Source: Prolixibacteraceae bacterium UBA6162 (GTDB lineage: Bacteria; Bacteroidota; Bacteroidia; Bacteroidales; Prolixibacteraceae). Taken from it: 43,579 nt of DNA. Position numbers and translations under genes: made by a program. Shown here in pieces: positions 25,107 to 34,311 of this stretch. Each line of letters begins with the position of its first letter. The stretch's first letter is position 1. The stretch lies in the NCBI GenBank assembly GCA_002428215.1, contig DIUI01000111.1, forward strand, positions 1 to 43,579, written 5' to 3'. The notes beneath the pieces were generated by a model, which did not search any database, was not told where the DNA came from, and saw nothing but the letters and a program-made list of their open reading frames with translations.

Positions 25107-27965
25107 TTAATGCCTTCTGCACAATGTTTTGAACTGGCAATATGCACATCGGTCGGTATAGGGGGTTTGCTCAAAACTACTGTTTCTGTCATAGATTTGG
25201 GCAATCGCCCATGATAGCTCGGCCTTCCATTCATTGGCATTCTGTCCGATTGAAACGGGATTTCCATCCAGACTAATCACGGCAGTAAAGTCAGTTCTGG
25301 CTAACTTCTGTATTGCATATACTCTTGACTCGATGGGTAAGGCAGTAAACCGGTTTGCATGCAAAACATATCCATAGGTAAGCGATTGAATCATCTCCTT
25401 ACGAAGATTTTTTTCGGGTAACGAGAGCAATTTCAGATTCTTTGCATTCAACTTGCTTTTTTCGAGTGAGCCGGTTTTGTAATCTACAACCCGAACCAAA
25501 CCTCCTGTCTCGTCTATCCTGTCGATTTTTCCACCCACAAATACTGTCTCAATTTTCCCATTGATATCTACCTCCAGCGGAGTAGAGTGATCCCCTTCCA
25601 AAGCATATATGGTTAGTGGTGCAGTTTGTTTATCCTCTTCCAGTAGGTTTATAAGATACTTTTTAAGGGTATAAAATATCAGCAGCGCCTTTCCTGAAAG
25701 GGTTATGTTTTTTGCTTCATCCACCGGAAGCTTGAAGTACTCAGTGGCAAATGCAATCCGAAGAATCTGATCAAGGTGGAGATTGTTGCTGATTAGCCGG
25801 TCGAATTCTTGCCTGGCAATTTGCTGTCCAAGATAAGGGGAATACAGCAGTTCCATGGCTTTATGAAAGAGGTTTCCAAAAATGCGTTGGTCAATCTCTT
25901 CCGATACCTCATTCTGCTCTCTAAGTCCTAACACATAGCTGAGGTAAAATTTGAAACTACAGGAGGCCCAGGCGACAATAGCGCTGGGAGATAGCGGTCT
26001 TTGGGCTGAATTACGGTTGAGCAGTTTATCTGAAATTTCAGCACTTCCCGGCACCTTAATTTGGCCGGGGGGCTGACTAAAAAACGGCAATTCAAAGTTC
26101 TTCGTCACCACTTTATTGGGCGAAAGCAGCATTAACTGATGTCCGTAGCGGCTAAGCTCACCACCGGATACCCCTTCGCGTATGTTGTTCCAGGTAGCGG
26201 TCACATTTGTCGATCGCTGAATAAGCCGGTAAAAATAGTAGGCATACATAGCATCCTGGTCATCTATACCGGGAAGCCCAAAAGCCTTTCTGAGGCTATA
26301 GGGTATCATAGAGGGAGCCATTGATGTTCTGGGCCAGATGTCTTCATTCAGGCCTACAATTATGAGTCTTCGGAAGTCGAGACAGCGTGTCTCCAGTATC
26401 CCCATAACCTGTATTCCAGAGAGAGGTTCCCCTTCGAAAGGCACCGAAATAGCTCCGGTATATTGCTGCAGCAGTCGAAAAAATATGGTGGGTGTTATGC
26501 TGAAGTCCCGGTTGGGCATACTTTTAAGCATAACGCTCTCAAGTCGTTCGACCGATTGGAAAATTGCCGCTGTAATGGAATGTGTTATCGCATTTCCTTC
26601 CCTTTGTAAATAGTGGTCGTGTATTAATTGCAGAATCCGCTTAAAATAGTTTGGATACTCCAAAACAGATTGTGGCAGATTAAACATCTGCTCGTGCAGT
26701 GGTGTGAGGTTCAATTGACGGGAATTAATATACGATCCATTTGAAGTAGTGAGGGTTTGCAGAAAGCTATTGGTTGCTTCGGGAGCAAAACCTTTAGGTA
26801 TTTGATGGCTTAGAATTTCGGTAACAAGCCTTTGATAAATCACAGGGTCTTCGCCTGGGGTAACACGTGTGTTTCTAAGCATTTGACCGAGCAACTGCAG
26901 CAGGCTCATTACCGGAGAATTTTTTACCGGATATCCCATGGTAACGTTAATTCGGCCTTCTGATGGAGGAATCGTTTCCAAAACCGGCACCAACAAAGAC
27001 TCGTCGGCGAGAACAATGGCGGTATCATCAAATCTGGGTGCTTCGCTGCTGCTTTTATTAGCAAGAAATTCCGGTATCAGCTGGGCCTGAGCAACAGATC
27101 CCGCTACTGCTATAATTTCCACCCGTTTTTCTCTGGAAAAATGATCTCCCTCAATCTCAAAACCTTTGGGTTCCGGAAATTGCTGACGATTTTCTCGAAG
27201 AAACATGCCTGCATCATTCATCGGATTGTCGAGGTAAAACAAATCGTAATCCCAAAAGAAATCTGCTCTTTGGTCGTTTTTCAAGTGTCGCATCAGATGT
27301 ACTTCGCAAGCATTAAGGGCATTGAGGCCGATAAAACAAAAATGCCCCATTCCCAGCTTTTCAACTCTTTCAGACAGATATTCAACGCCTTCGCGTATAA
27401 CCATACCCGTGTATCCCAATCCTTTTTCCAAAAGGAGGGTTCTGAACTTTGCATAGATGGGATAAAATTTTTCCCACACCGGCGTAAAGTTGTTGGGCTT
27501 AAGGTCTGACGAGAGGCTTCCCCAAAATTGTCGGAGCATCTCTTTTTGGGCTGCAGTCAGGTATTCAAACTGATTCTCAATTTCCTTGATCTCAGTCACA
27601 TTGCTGAAGAGGTCCTTTGCATTGGTCAGGTATTTGTCGGCATCATCGAAATCGGCCAGCATAATTTCTCCCCAATAGTAAAACTCATCGAAAGTTTCAT
27701 GACTTCCGGTCTCTTGTCTGAAAATGTCGTACAACTCTGCAATAAGCAACAACTTGTCGGGAATAACAAGATCCGACAAGGATAGCATCAGTTCATTGAT
27801 GGTTGTGATTTTAGGACCGAAGGCTGGTTTCTGAAATTGTTGCTGCAAATAGGCAGTAAAAAAAACACCTGCTCTTCGGTTGGGAAATACCAGGGTCACA
27901 TCGGTAAGGTCCGTATCAAATTTTTGAAACAGGTATTGGGCAGTGCTCTCTAAAAAACGTTGCAT
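25107..27965 (-). CDS. AddB-like PD-(D/E)XK nuclease of the AddAB recombination repair system
   Basis: 952 residues from the ATG at 27965 (another in-frame ATG at 27995). The long N-terminal part is an inactive helicase-like fold (TLVFPNRRAGVFFTAYLQQQ resembles a degenerate Walker region). The middle has the LNALNACEVH and VGLNEDIWP motifs of AddB/RecB-like proteins. The C-terminal nuclease shows IFGNLFHKAMELLY, then GGKIDRIDETGGLVRVVDYK (the D..DYK catalytic set) and a cysteine pair CAYCQFKTLC that, with an earlier Cys (ASCSFKFYLSY), can hold an iron-sulphur cluster. With AddA it trims double-strand breaks for RecA. The addA gene is not in this window. It follows the YgiQ-family gene by 45 bases at this start. 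Confidence 0.82.
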   Translation of the reverse strand: MQRFLESTAQYLFQKFDTDLTDVTLVFPNRRAGVFFTAYLQQQFQKPAFGPKITTINELMLSLSDLVIPDKLLLIAELYDIFRQETGSHETFDEFYYWGEIMLADFDDADKYLTNAKDLFSNVTEIKEIENQFEYLTAAQKEMLRQFWGSLSSDLKPNNFTPVWEKFYPIYAKFRTLLLEKGLGYTGMVIREGVEYLSERVEKLGMGHFCFIGLNALNACEVHLMRHLKNDQRADFFWDYDLFYLDNPMNDAGMFLRENRQQFPEPKGFEIEGDHFSREKRVEIIAVAGSVAQAQLIPEFLANKSSSEAPRFDDTAIVLADESLLVPVLETIPPSEGRINVTMGYPVKNSPVMSLLQLLGQMLRNTRVTPGEDPVIYQRLVTEILSHQIPKGFAPEATNSFLQTLTTSNGSYINSRQLNLTPLHEQMFNLPQSVLEYPNYFKRILQLIHDHYLQREGNAITHSITAAIFQSVERLESVMLKSMPNRDFSITPTIFFRLLQQYTGAISVPFEGEPLSGIQVMGILETRCLDFRRLIIVGLNEDIWPRTSMAPSMIPYSLRKAFGLPGIDDQDAMYAYYFYRLIQRSTNVTATWNNIREGVSGGELSRYGHQLMLLSPNKVVTKNFELPFFSQPPGQIKVPGSAEISDKLLNRNSAQRPLSPSAIVAWASCSFKFYLSYVLGLREQNEVSEEIDQRIFGNLFHKAMELLYSPYLGQQIARQEFDRLISNNLHLDQILRIAFATEYFKLPVDEAKNITLSGKALLIFYTLKKYLINLLEEDKQTAPLTIYALEGDHSTPLEVDINGKIETVFVGGKIDRIDETGGLVRVVDYKTGSLEKSKLNAKNLKLLSLPEKNLRKEMIQSLTYGYVLHANRFTALPIESRVYAIQKLARTDFTAVISLDGNPVSIGQNANEWKAELSWAIAQIYDRNSSFEQTPYTDRCAYCQFKTLCRRH

Positions 27966-28010
27966 GGCAAGTGTGTGATCGTGCAAGTTAATCAAATAAT
28001 GCCCTCGACC

Positions 28011-29873
28011 TTATCGATCGCTGCCTTCGTTTCCCGCCTGGCCTTTGAATAGTTTGGTAATCATATCGTTCCGGCCAATGTTTTTCAACTCTTGCATTAT
28101 GGTCCGCCGGAACTCCCTTTTGTACCAAAAGAAGAATTGCCGCTGATTTTGTTTGTCTTTGTGGCTGCGGGCTGTAAATACCTTCTCCATGGTATAAGGA
28201 TGGTATCCGGAGTAATATATTTCGGTTGCCAGGGTCATGGGTGTAGGCGTAAAATCCTGCACCTGCTCCAGTTTAAAATTCATCTCCTTGGTTTTAATGG
28301 CCAGATCGGCCATGTCTTCAGATTTACTACCCGGATGACTGCTTATAAAGTAGGGGATTAATTGCTGGTTTAGATTTTCCTCCCTATTGATTCTTTTAAA
28401 CTCGTGATTTAACTGTTCGAAGAGTCGAAATGGGGGCTTGCGCATGAATTTCAATACTTCGTCTGATGAATGTTCAGGCGCAACTTTTAACCTTCCTGAC
28501 ACATGATTCTTAATCACTTCACGCAGGTATTCGCGGTTGGCTTTATCGGTTTCTGTGTTACCCGTTTTCTCTAAAATCATATCATACCGTATCCCACTGC
28601 CCACAAATGCCTTCTTCACTTTGGGGTGGTTCCGCACTTGCTTGTAGAGGTCCGTCATGGGTTGGTGGTTCGTGTCGAGGTTCTTGCAAATAGAGGGAAA
28701 GATACAGGAAGGACGTTTGCATTTTCTACAAATCTCTTCGTGGATCCCCTTCATTTTATACATATTGGCCGACGGGCCTCCCAGGTCTGAAATGTAGCCC
28801 TTGAAATCGGGCATTTGGGTTACCTGCTCAACCTCCCGCATTATGGAGGCCTGACTGCGGCTTGCGATAAATTTTCCCTGATGTGCCGAAATGGTGCAGA
28901 AAGTACAACCTCCAAAACACCCCCGATGGATATTGATGGAGTGCCGGATCATATCGTACGCCGGTATGGCGCCCTTATTGTTGTAGCGGGGGTGGGGCAG
29001 GCGTGTATAGGGCAGATCGTAGGCACGATCGATCTCATCCTCGGTCATTGCCGGCCATGGGGGATTTATAACCACCATTTGATCCCCGATATGTTGAATA
29101 AGCTTTCGGGCCTCCATTTTATTCGACTCCTCTTCAATATGCATGAAGTTTCGTGCATAGCTCTTTTTATCGGCCAGACACTCTTCGTGAGAAGCGAGCA
29201 CCAGCTCATCCCATTTCTTAAGTGTGGCATATGGCATTTGCCGGTCTATCAAAAATGCCGTTTGTGGTAAATTGGTTAACTTTTGTACCGAAACACCTCT
29301 TTGCACGAGTTGAACAAATTCGCTAAGAGATTTCTCTGCCATCCCGTAGAACAGCAGATCTGCGCCTGTATCGACCAATATGGAAGGAAAGAGCCGGTCG
29401 GCCCAGTAGTCGTAATGAGTAACCCGCCTGAGCGAGGCTTCTATGCCTCCGATAATCAGCGGTACATCAGGGTAAAGTTCACGGAGAATACGGGAGTATA
29501 CAGTAGTTGCATAATCTGGCCTTGAACCCGATTTGCCTCCGGGGGTATAGGCATCGTCAGACCTGCGACGGCGACTGGCAGTGTAGTGGTTCACCATCGA
29601 ATCCATGTTGCCTCCGGTAACAGCAAAAAAGAGATTTGGCTGCCCCAGTTTTTTGAAGTCGCGGAGGTCGTCCTGCCAGTTGGGTTGCGGTACAATGGCT
29701 ACCCTGAGTCCTTCGGCTTCAAGCAAACGGCCTATTACAGCCATTCCAAAGGAGGGATGATCGATATAGGCATCGCCCGAAAACAGAATTACGTCGGCAC
29801 TATCCCAACCAAGGGAATCCATTTCTTTACGGGAAGTTGGCAACCACTGCCGTTTTTCTGAACGTTCTAGCAT
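28011..29873 (-). CDS. YgiQ-family radical SAM protein
   Basis: 620 residues from the ATG at 29873 (MLERSEKRQWLPTSRKEMD, the usual family start). The N-terminal B12-binding-like/UPF0313 region includes DVILFSGDAYIDHPSFG and IGGIEASLRRVTHYDYW. The radical SAM core has the CxxxCxxC cluster in GCFGGCTFCTISAHQGK. A second cysteine-rich segment, CRKCKRPSCIFPSIC, and the late VAPEHSSDEVLKFMRKP complete the family pattern. The biochemical role of YgiQ proteins is not settled. It is upstream of and probably cotranscribed with the AddB-like gene, and divergent from the acyltransferase gene. Confidence 0.92.
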   Translation of the reverse strand: MLERSEKRQWLPTSRKEMDSLGWDSADVILFSGDAYIDHPSFGMAVIGRLLEAEGLRVAIVPQPNWQDDLRDFKKLGQPNLFFAVTGGNMDSMVNHYTASRRRRSDDAYTPGGKSGSRPDYATTVYSRILRELYPDVPLIIGGIEASLRRVTHYDYWADRLFPSILVDTGADLLFYGMAEKSLSEFVQLVQRGVSVQKLTNLPQTAFLIDRQMPYATLKKWDELVLASHEECLADKKSYARNFMHIEEESNKMEARKLIQHIGDQMVVINPPWPAMTEDEIDRAYDLPYTRLPHPRYNNKGAIPAYDMIRHSINIHRGCFGGCTFCTISAHQGKFIASRSQASIMREVEQVTQMPDFKGYISDLGGPSANMYKMKGIHEEICRKCKRPSCIFPSICKNLDTNHQPMTDLYKQVRNHPKVKKAFVGSGIRYDMILEKTGNTETDKANREYLREVIKNHVSGRLKVAPEHSSDEVLKFMRKPPFRLFEQLNHEFKRINREENLNQQLIPYFISSHPGSKSEDMADLAIKTKEMNFKLEQVQDFTPTPMTLATEIYYSGYHPYTMEKVFTARSHKDKQNQRQFFFWYKREFRRTIMQELKNIGRNDMITKLFKGQAGNEGSDR

Positions 29874-30010
29874 GGGGCGAAAATAACAAAATTCTGATAG
29901 AGCGGATTTTGGCATTGGTATTTTGCCTAAATTGTTGTTTGAATCTATCGGTTGAATATGCACTGCATTGATTCAGAAAAATCCAACTAACCAACCTTCA
30001 ATCCGGACCT

Positions 30011-31825
30011 ATGCCTTGGGTGAATACAAAATTTCTGAATGGCCGGGGGGCGGTCTATCCCGCATCAGGTGGAGACTATTTTGCCCGTTTTTTAATGTAT
30101 CTGTTACGTTACCGTAAGGTAAACAGGGTTTTTGAACGATTATCGCGTAAACAGGGGCTGGAGTTTATTGATGCACTTGTTGCTGCCTTGCACTTTCGAA
30201 CGGAGGCTGATATTGCCGAGGTTCAGCGAATCCCTGATACAGGGCCGGCAGTGCTGGTATCCAATCACCCTCTTGGCGGTCTTGAAGGGCTTTTGCTGGT
30301 AAGGTTACTCAGCGGAAAGCGTAGCGATGTCAAGATTATTGCAAGTCAGCTTTTTCAGCGAGTCGATCCGGTTTCTGATTTTTTTCTTGAACCAAATCCA
30401 TTTGTCGGCCGCCTGACCGATTCGGGCTACTCTGGTCTTAAGATGGCGGTTAAGCATATTCGCGATGGCGGAATTTTGTGTCTTTTTCCTGCCGGCGAAA
30501 CCGGAACCTACGACCTGTCGAATGTTTTGCGCGATAAAATCTGGCGAATCGACGTGCTCCGTTTTATTAAAAAACTTGAGGTTCCAGTTGTTCCGGTACT
30601 TTTTCAAACGGGAAACCTGTCGTCGTCGAATATCTTTGGTCTGTTGAACAGTCCGCTGAATCAACTCCGAATGTCGTCACGTTTCATTCCGCGGGCGGCA
30701 AAAACCATCCATATCAGAATTGGCAATCCAATTAAACCTGACGATCAAAAGAAGTTCTCGGATGTACAGCAGTTTGGCCGTTATCTTAGGGCGAAAACCT
30801 ATGGAATGGAAACCCATATTCAGGTAAAGCGCTTCTTTAATTACTCTTTAAGAAGGGCAAGACGACCGGTACCCGTAATTGACCCCATTTCTTCTGAATT
30901 GATTCAAAAAGAGATCGACACCATTTCGACACAATATCTGCTTTTTCGGTTGCGTGAGTACAATGTTTTCTGTGTACCCACAGCTATTATTCCCAATATT
31001 CTTTACGAAATTGGAAGATTACGCGAAATTACTTTCCGGGAGGTGGGCGAAGGGACCAATTTAAGTATCGACATCGATGAATTTGATCTCTACTACCACC
31101 AAATGTTTATTTGGGACGAAACCCAAAAAAAGATTGTTGGGGCTTATCGTTTGGGAATTGGATACGAAATCATGCAACAGTTTGGGAAGGGCGGATTCTA
31201 CCTCCACTCTCTTTTCAAGTTGTCTGATCGTCTTACTGGTTTTCTAAGCCAGAGTTTGGAGCTTGGACGGTCGTTTGTGATAAAGGAGTATCAGCGTAAA
31301 CCAATGCCGCTGTTTCTATTATGGAAGGGGATTCTCTACTTTATGCTAAAACACCCCGAGTTTCGCTACCTGATTGGACCGGTCAGCATCAGTAACTACT
31401 ATTCCACCATTTCGAAAGATCTGATTATTCAGTTTATTATGGCCAATCATTTTGACTGGAACATTGCCAGACAGGTGAAACCGCGCAATAGTTACCAATT
31501 TCGGGCCGAAAATCCAGATCTTAAAATACTTATGGAGAGCATGGAGGGAGACATCAATAACCTCGACCGGGTTATCGGCGACGTGGATGCTTTGAACGCC
31601 GGCTTACCTGTTTTGCTTAAAAAGTACATCAAGCTCAATGCCCGCATAGCAGGATTCAATGTAGATCCGGGTTTTAACAATAGTCTTGATGGCTTGATTG
31701 TACTCGATATTTACGATGTCCCGAAAAATACCATCGAGTCGTTGTTAAAAGAGGTAAATGATGGGTCTTTGCTGGAGCGTTTCTATTCGAGCCGGGAATT
31801 GCATGAGAATGTTGACATCCAATAA
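30011..31825 (+). CDS. olsF: OlsF-like bifunctional acyltransferase for amino-acid (ornithine/glycine) lipids
   Basis: 604 residues with two domains. The N-terminal part (about 40-270) is a PlsC-like acyltransferase: VLVSNHPLGGLEGLLLV holds the catalytic H-x4 motif region, and FPAGETGTYD the second motif. The C-terminal part (about 310-560) is a GNAT-type N-acyltransferase like OlsB: LREITFREVGEGTNLSIDID, KIVGAYRLGIGYE and LIGPVSISNYYS. In described OlsF proteins the C-terminal part makes the lyso-lipid by N-acylation and the N-terminal part adds the second chain by O-acylation. Bacteroides uses separate GlsB/GlsA proteins for glycine lipids, so either head group is possible here. It is divergent from the YgiQ gene and convergent with queA. 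Confidence 0.82.
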   Translation: MPWVNTKFLNGRGAVYPASGGDYFARFLMYLLRYRKVNRVFERLSRKQGLEFIDALVAALHFRTEADIAEVQRIPDTGPAVLVSNHPLGGLEGLLLVRLLSGKRSDVKIIASQLFQRVDPVSDFFLEPNPFVGRLTDSGYSGLKMAVKHIRDGGILCLFPAGETGTYDLSNVLRDKIWRIDVLRFIKKLEVPVVPVLFQTGNLSSSNIFGLLNSPLNQLRMSSRFIPRAAKTIHIRIGNPIKPDDQKKFSDVQQFGRYLRAKTYGMETHIQVKRFFNYSLRRARRPVPVIDPISSELIQKEIDTISTQYLLFRLREYNVFCVPTAIIPNILYEIGRLREITFREVGEGTNLSIDIDEFDLYYHQMFIWDETQKKIVGAYRLGIGYEIMQQFGKGGFYLHSLFKLSDRLTGFLSQSLELGRSFVIKEYQRKPMPLFLLWKGILYFMLKHPEFRYLIGPVSISNYYSTISKDLIIQFIMANHFDWNIARQVKPRNSYQFRAENPDLKILMESMEGDINNLDRVIGDVDALNAGLPVLLKKYIKLNARIAGFNVDPGFNNSLDGLIVLDIYDVPKNTIESLLKEVNDGSLLERFYSSRELHENVDIQ

Positions 31826-31846
31826 CCAGACATGTGGAAGTAGCTT

Positions 31847-33064
31847 TTATGAATTTCTATTTTTTAGGTAGAGATTACTGTCGCCGTAGCTTAAAAATCT
31901 AAATTTATTCTGCAAGGCATAATTGTAAACTGTTTTCCAGTCGTTGCCGAGAAAGGCTGCAATAAGCAGCAGTAAAGTGCTTTCCGGTTGATGAAAATTG
32001 GTCACCATGCCATCGATGATTCGATAGCTGTATCCGGGCATTATCAGCACAGAAGTGGAGAATTCGAGGTAATCGAGATGGTCTTTCTCCATAAATTGAC
32101 AAACTGCACTAAGTGCATCGTTGGTCGAAATCTGGTCTGAGAATGTGTAAGGATCCCATTGACCTACATGCAGGTTGGATCTATGGGCTGCTCCTCCGGA
32201 GATTTGGACTCCAAGCCAATATAGACTTTCCAGGCTGCGCACAGAGGTTGTTCCAACGGCGACAACCGGATGTTTGTGTTCAATTAGTTGTTTGAGAAAG
32301 GGGTAGGTTATAACCACACTTTCGGTGTGCATTTCGTGATCTGCCACCCGTTCACTCTTAACCGGCTGGAAGGTGCCTGCACCCACATGCAGTGTGAGTT
32401 CGGCGGTTGAAATCTGTTTGATGGTCAATTTTTCCAGTACTTCATCGGTAAAATGCAGACCAGCGGTGGGGGCTGCCACCGAACCGTCGACTCTGGCATA
32501 CAAGGTCTGATATCGGCTGGTGTCGCTATCATCAGCCTCCCGATTGAGATAGGGTGGTATGGGAATATTGCCCGCTGCCTCAAGCAGGGAGCCAAAGGTG
32601 TGGAGCGTGTTCCATGAAAAGCGCACAATGAATGCATTCCCTTGACGTGAAATTCTTTCGGCTTGCAGAATAACCGATGCTCCGTTCAGTTGAACAACCA
32701 ACTCAAGATTCCCCGATTTCCATTTTTTGGAATTCCCAATAAGGCACTTCCATTCAACAAAGCTGGTTTGTTGTAACGAAATCTGATGGTTTGCAGGAGA
32801 AGAAGGCTCCAGACAGAAAATCTCGATGCGTGCTCCGGAGGGGCGATTGAAGCGCAATCGTGCATGTATAACGCGGGTGTTGTTGAAGACCAGCAGGGAT
32901 TTTTCTGGCAGCACTGCATCGATGTTTGAAAAAACCGATTCCGATAGGTTGCCGCTGCTCCATATTAGAAGTTTTGACTTGTCTCGTTCCGATAGAGGGT
33001 AAATAGCTATTCTCTCCACCGGCAGGTTGTATGTATAATCGCTGATATGGATATTGGGCAGCAT
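31847..33064 (-). CDS. queA: S-adenosylmethionine:tRNA ribosyltransferase-isomerase QueA
   Basis: 405 residues from the ATG at 33064. It transfers and rearranges the ribosyl part of SAM onto 7-aminomethyl-7-deazaguanine in tRNA, giving epoxyqueuosine. Visible motifs: IYPLSERDKSKLL, SLLVFNNTRVIHARLRFNR, AAPTAGLHFTDEVLEKL, LHVGAGTFQPVK, EMHTESV, VGTTSVRSLES and TNFHQPESTLLLLI. A longer start (33091) would overlap the -7 box at 33089-33096, so 33064 is preferred. It is divergent from the DUF2027-Smr gene, with promoters packed back to back. Confidence 0.95.
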   Translation of the reverse strand: MLPNIHISDYTYNLPVERIAIYPLSERDKSKLLIWSSGNLSESVFSNIDAVLPEKSLLVFNNTRVIHARLRFNRPSGARIEIFCLEPSSPANHQISLQQTSFVEWKCLIGNSKKWKSGNLELVVQLNGASVILQAERISRQGNAFIVRFSWNTLHTFGSLLEAAGNIPIPPYLNREADDSDTSRYQTLYARVDGSVAAPTAGLHFTDEVLEKLTIKQISTAELTLHVGAGTFQPVKSERVADHEMHTESVVITYPFLKQLIEHKHPVVAVGTTSVRSLESLYWLGVQISGGAAHRSNLHVGQWDPYTFSDQISTNDALSAVCQFMEKDHLDYLEFSTSVLIMPGYSYRIIDGMVTNFHQPESTLLLLIAAFLGNDWKTVYNYALQNKFRFLSYGDSNLYLKNRNS

Positions 33065-33088
33065 AATCGTGGTAGTGTAAAAGCGTGG

Positions 33089-33096
33089 CAAATGTA
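33089..33096 (-). promoter_or_regulatory. -7 promoter box of queA
   Basis: The minus strand reads TACATTTG, an exact TAnnTTTG match, 25 bases before the queA ATG. TTTT lies 20 bases upstream of it as a weak -33 element. The predicted leader is about 18 bases. Confidence 0.6.
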
Positions 33097-33125
33097 CAAA
33101 TTCATCTACATCCTGTAAAATGTAG

Positions 33126-33133
33126 TAGTTTTG
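33126..33133 (+). promoter_or_regulatory. -7 promoter box of the DUF2027-Smr gene
   Basis: TAGTTTTG matches TAnnTTTG exactly, 16 bases before the ATG at 33149. TTCA about 21 bases upstream is a poor -33 element. The expected transcript leader is short. Confidence 0.5.
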
Positions 33134-33148
33134 TAGTCAAAATGAAAT

Positions 33149-34246
33149 ATGATGCTGAAGATAGGCGATAAGGTAAAGTTTTTAAACAGTGTTGGCGGTG
33201 GCAGGGTAACTGGTTTTGCTGGTCCCAAGGTGGTAACTATAGAGGATGATCAGGGCTTTGAAGTCCCCACGCTAATAACTGAGTTGGTTAAGGTTGATGA
33301 GATTTCTTCGCGGGCCTCAATTGCACCCCGTACTGCGGGCTCCTATTCAGATACCCGACCCAACTCCCGGGATAATCGTAGTGAAAATTCTCCCCCGGTT
33401 GTCCCCAAGGAAAAGGAGGCCAAACCTTTGTTTGCCTCTTCTGCTGCCAAACCAGCTTCGCCGGGCGGTGCCTTTTGGGTGGCATTTGTTGCGCAGGTTC
33501 CAACAATGCCGCTTTCTGGCGAAATCAAGGCATGGCTGATTAACGATACCAGTCATCCGATACTTTATCACATCTCGCTTTTAACCGACGATGGCTACAA
33601 ATCAGAGAAAAGCGGCAAGCTGGCTTCCTATTCAAGGGTGCCGTTTAAGGGATTCACGCACGACGACCTCAGCCATTTCCCTGCTTTTGGTTTTCAGCTA
33701 ATGCCTGTCGAAAAAGAGACCAACGAATTGAAAGGAGCCCTGGTTGCGACAGTAAAGGTTAATCCGGTGAAATTTTACAAGGAGTCGATTTACACCGACA
33801 ATCCCTATTTTGAACAACGGGCATTCGTTATTGGTATCGGAGAGGATGAGCTGGCGGCAAAGATGAAAACCCTGCTCGAGCATGACTTTACGGTGCCTTC
33901 CGAAAAAAGCGAACCAGCCGGTTCTGAACGTGTCCAAAAGCGCAAACTGCAAGCTCCCGATATACGAGAGATTGATCTGCACATTACCGAGTTGGTCGAC
34001 AATACTGCCGGATTGTCTCCCGGAGAAATGCTTGAACACCAGATGACTACCTTCAGACGTGAAATGGAACGGGCAGTCCAGGATGGAATCAGGCGGATTG
34101 TATTCATTCACGGAGTTGGACAGGGTACGCTGAAGAATGAGTTGCGGCGGGAGCTCTCTTCAAAGTACAAGAGATACGATTTTCAGGACGCTTCCTTCAG
34201 GGAATATGGCTACGGAGCAACCATGGTTATGCTCAGAAATCAATAA
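33149..34246 (+). CDS. DUF2027 protein with C-terminal Smr domain
   Basis: 365 residues (ATG at 33149 or 33152). The N-terminal 50 residues form a small beta domain (MLKIGDKVKFLNSVGGGRVT, TIEDDQGFEVPTLITELVKV), followed by a low-complexity linker rich in Ser/Pro/Lys. The DUF2027 beta-sandwich comes next (AFWVAFVAQVPTMPLSGEIK, KAWLINDTSHPILYHISLL). The Smr domain is at about 270-365, with IREIDLHITELV and VFIHGVGQGTLKNELRREL, the motifs of the MutS2-type nicking/RNA-cleaving fold. Smr domains cut or bind nucleic acid; newer work links several to rescue of collided ribosomes. This combination is common in Bacteroidota and its task is not known to me. Confidence 0.88.
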   Translation: MMLKIGDKVKFLNSVGGGRVTGFAGPKVVTIEDDQGFEVPTLITELVKVDEISSRASIAPRTAGSYSDTRPNSRDNRSENSPPVVPKEKEAKPLFASSAAKPASPGGAFWVAFVAQVPTMPLSGEIKAWLINDTSHPILYHISLLTDDGYKSEKSGKLASYSRVPFKGFTHDDLSHFPAFGFQLMPVEKETNELKGALVATVKVNPVKFYKESIYTDNPYFEQRAFVIGIGEDELAAKMKTLLEHDFTVPSEKSEPAGSERVQKRKLQAPDIREIDLHITELVDNTAGLSPGEMLEHQMTTFRREMERAVQDGIRRIVFIHGVGQGTLKNELRRELSSKYKRYDFQDASFREYGYGATMVMLRNQ

Positions 34247-34311
34247 TTCTGGTTGGAAATCAGCCTTGTTATTCGCCCTTTAAGAAATTTTCCAGTTAAC
34301 GAAGGGGGTAG

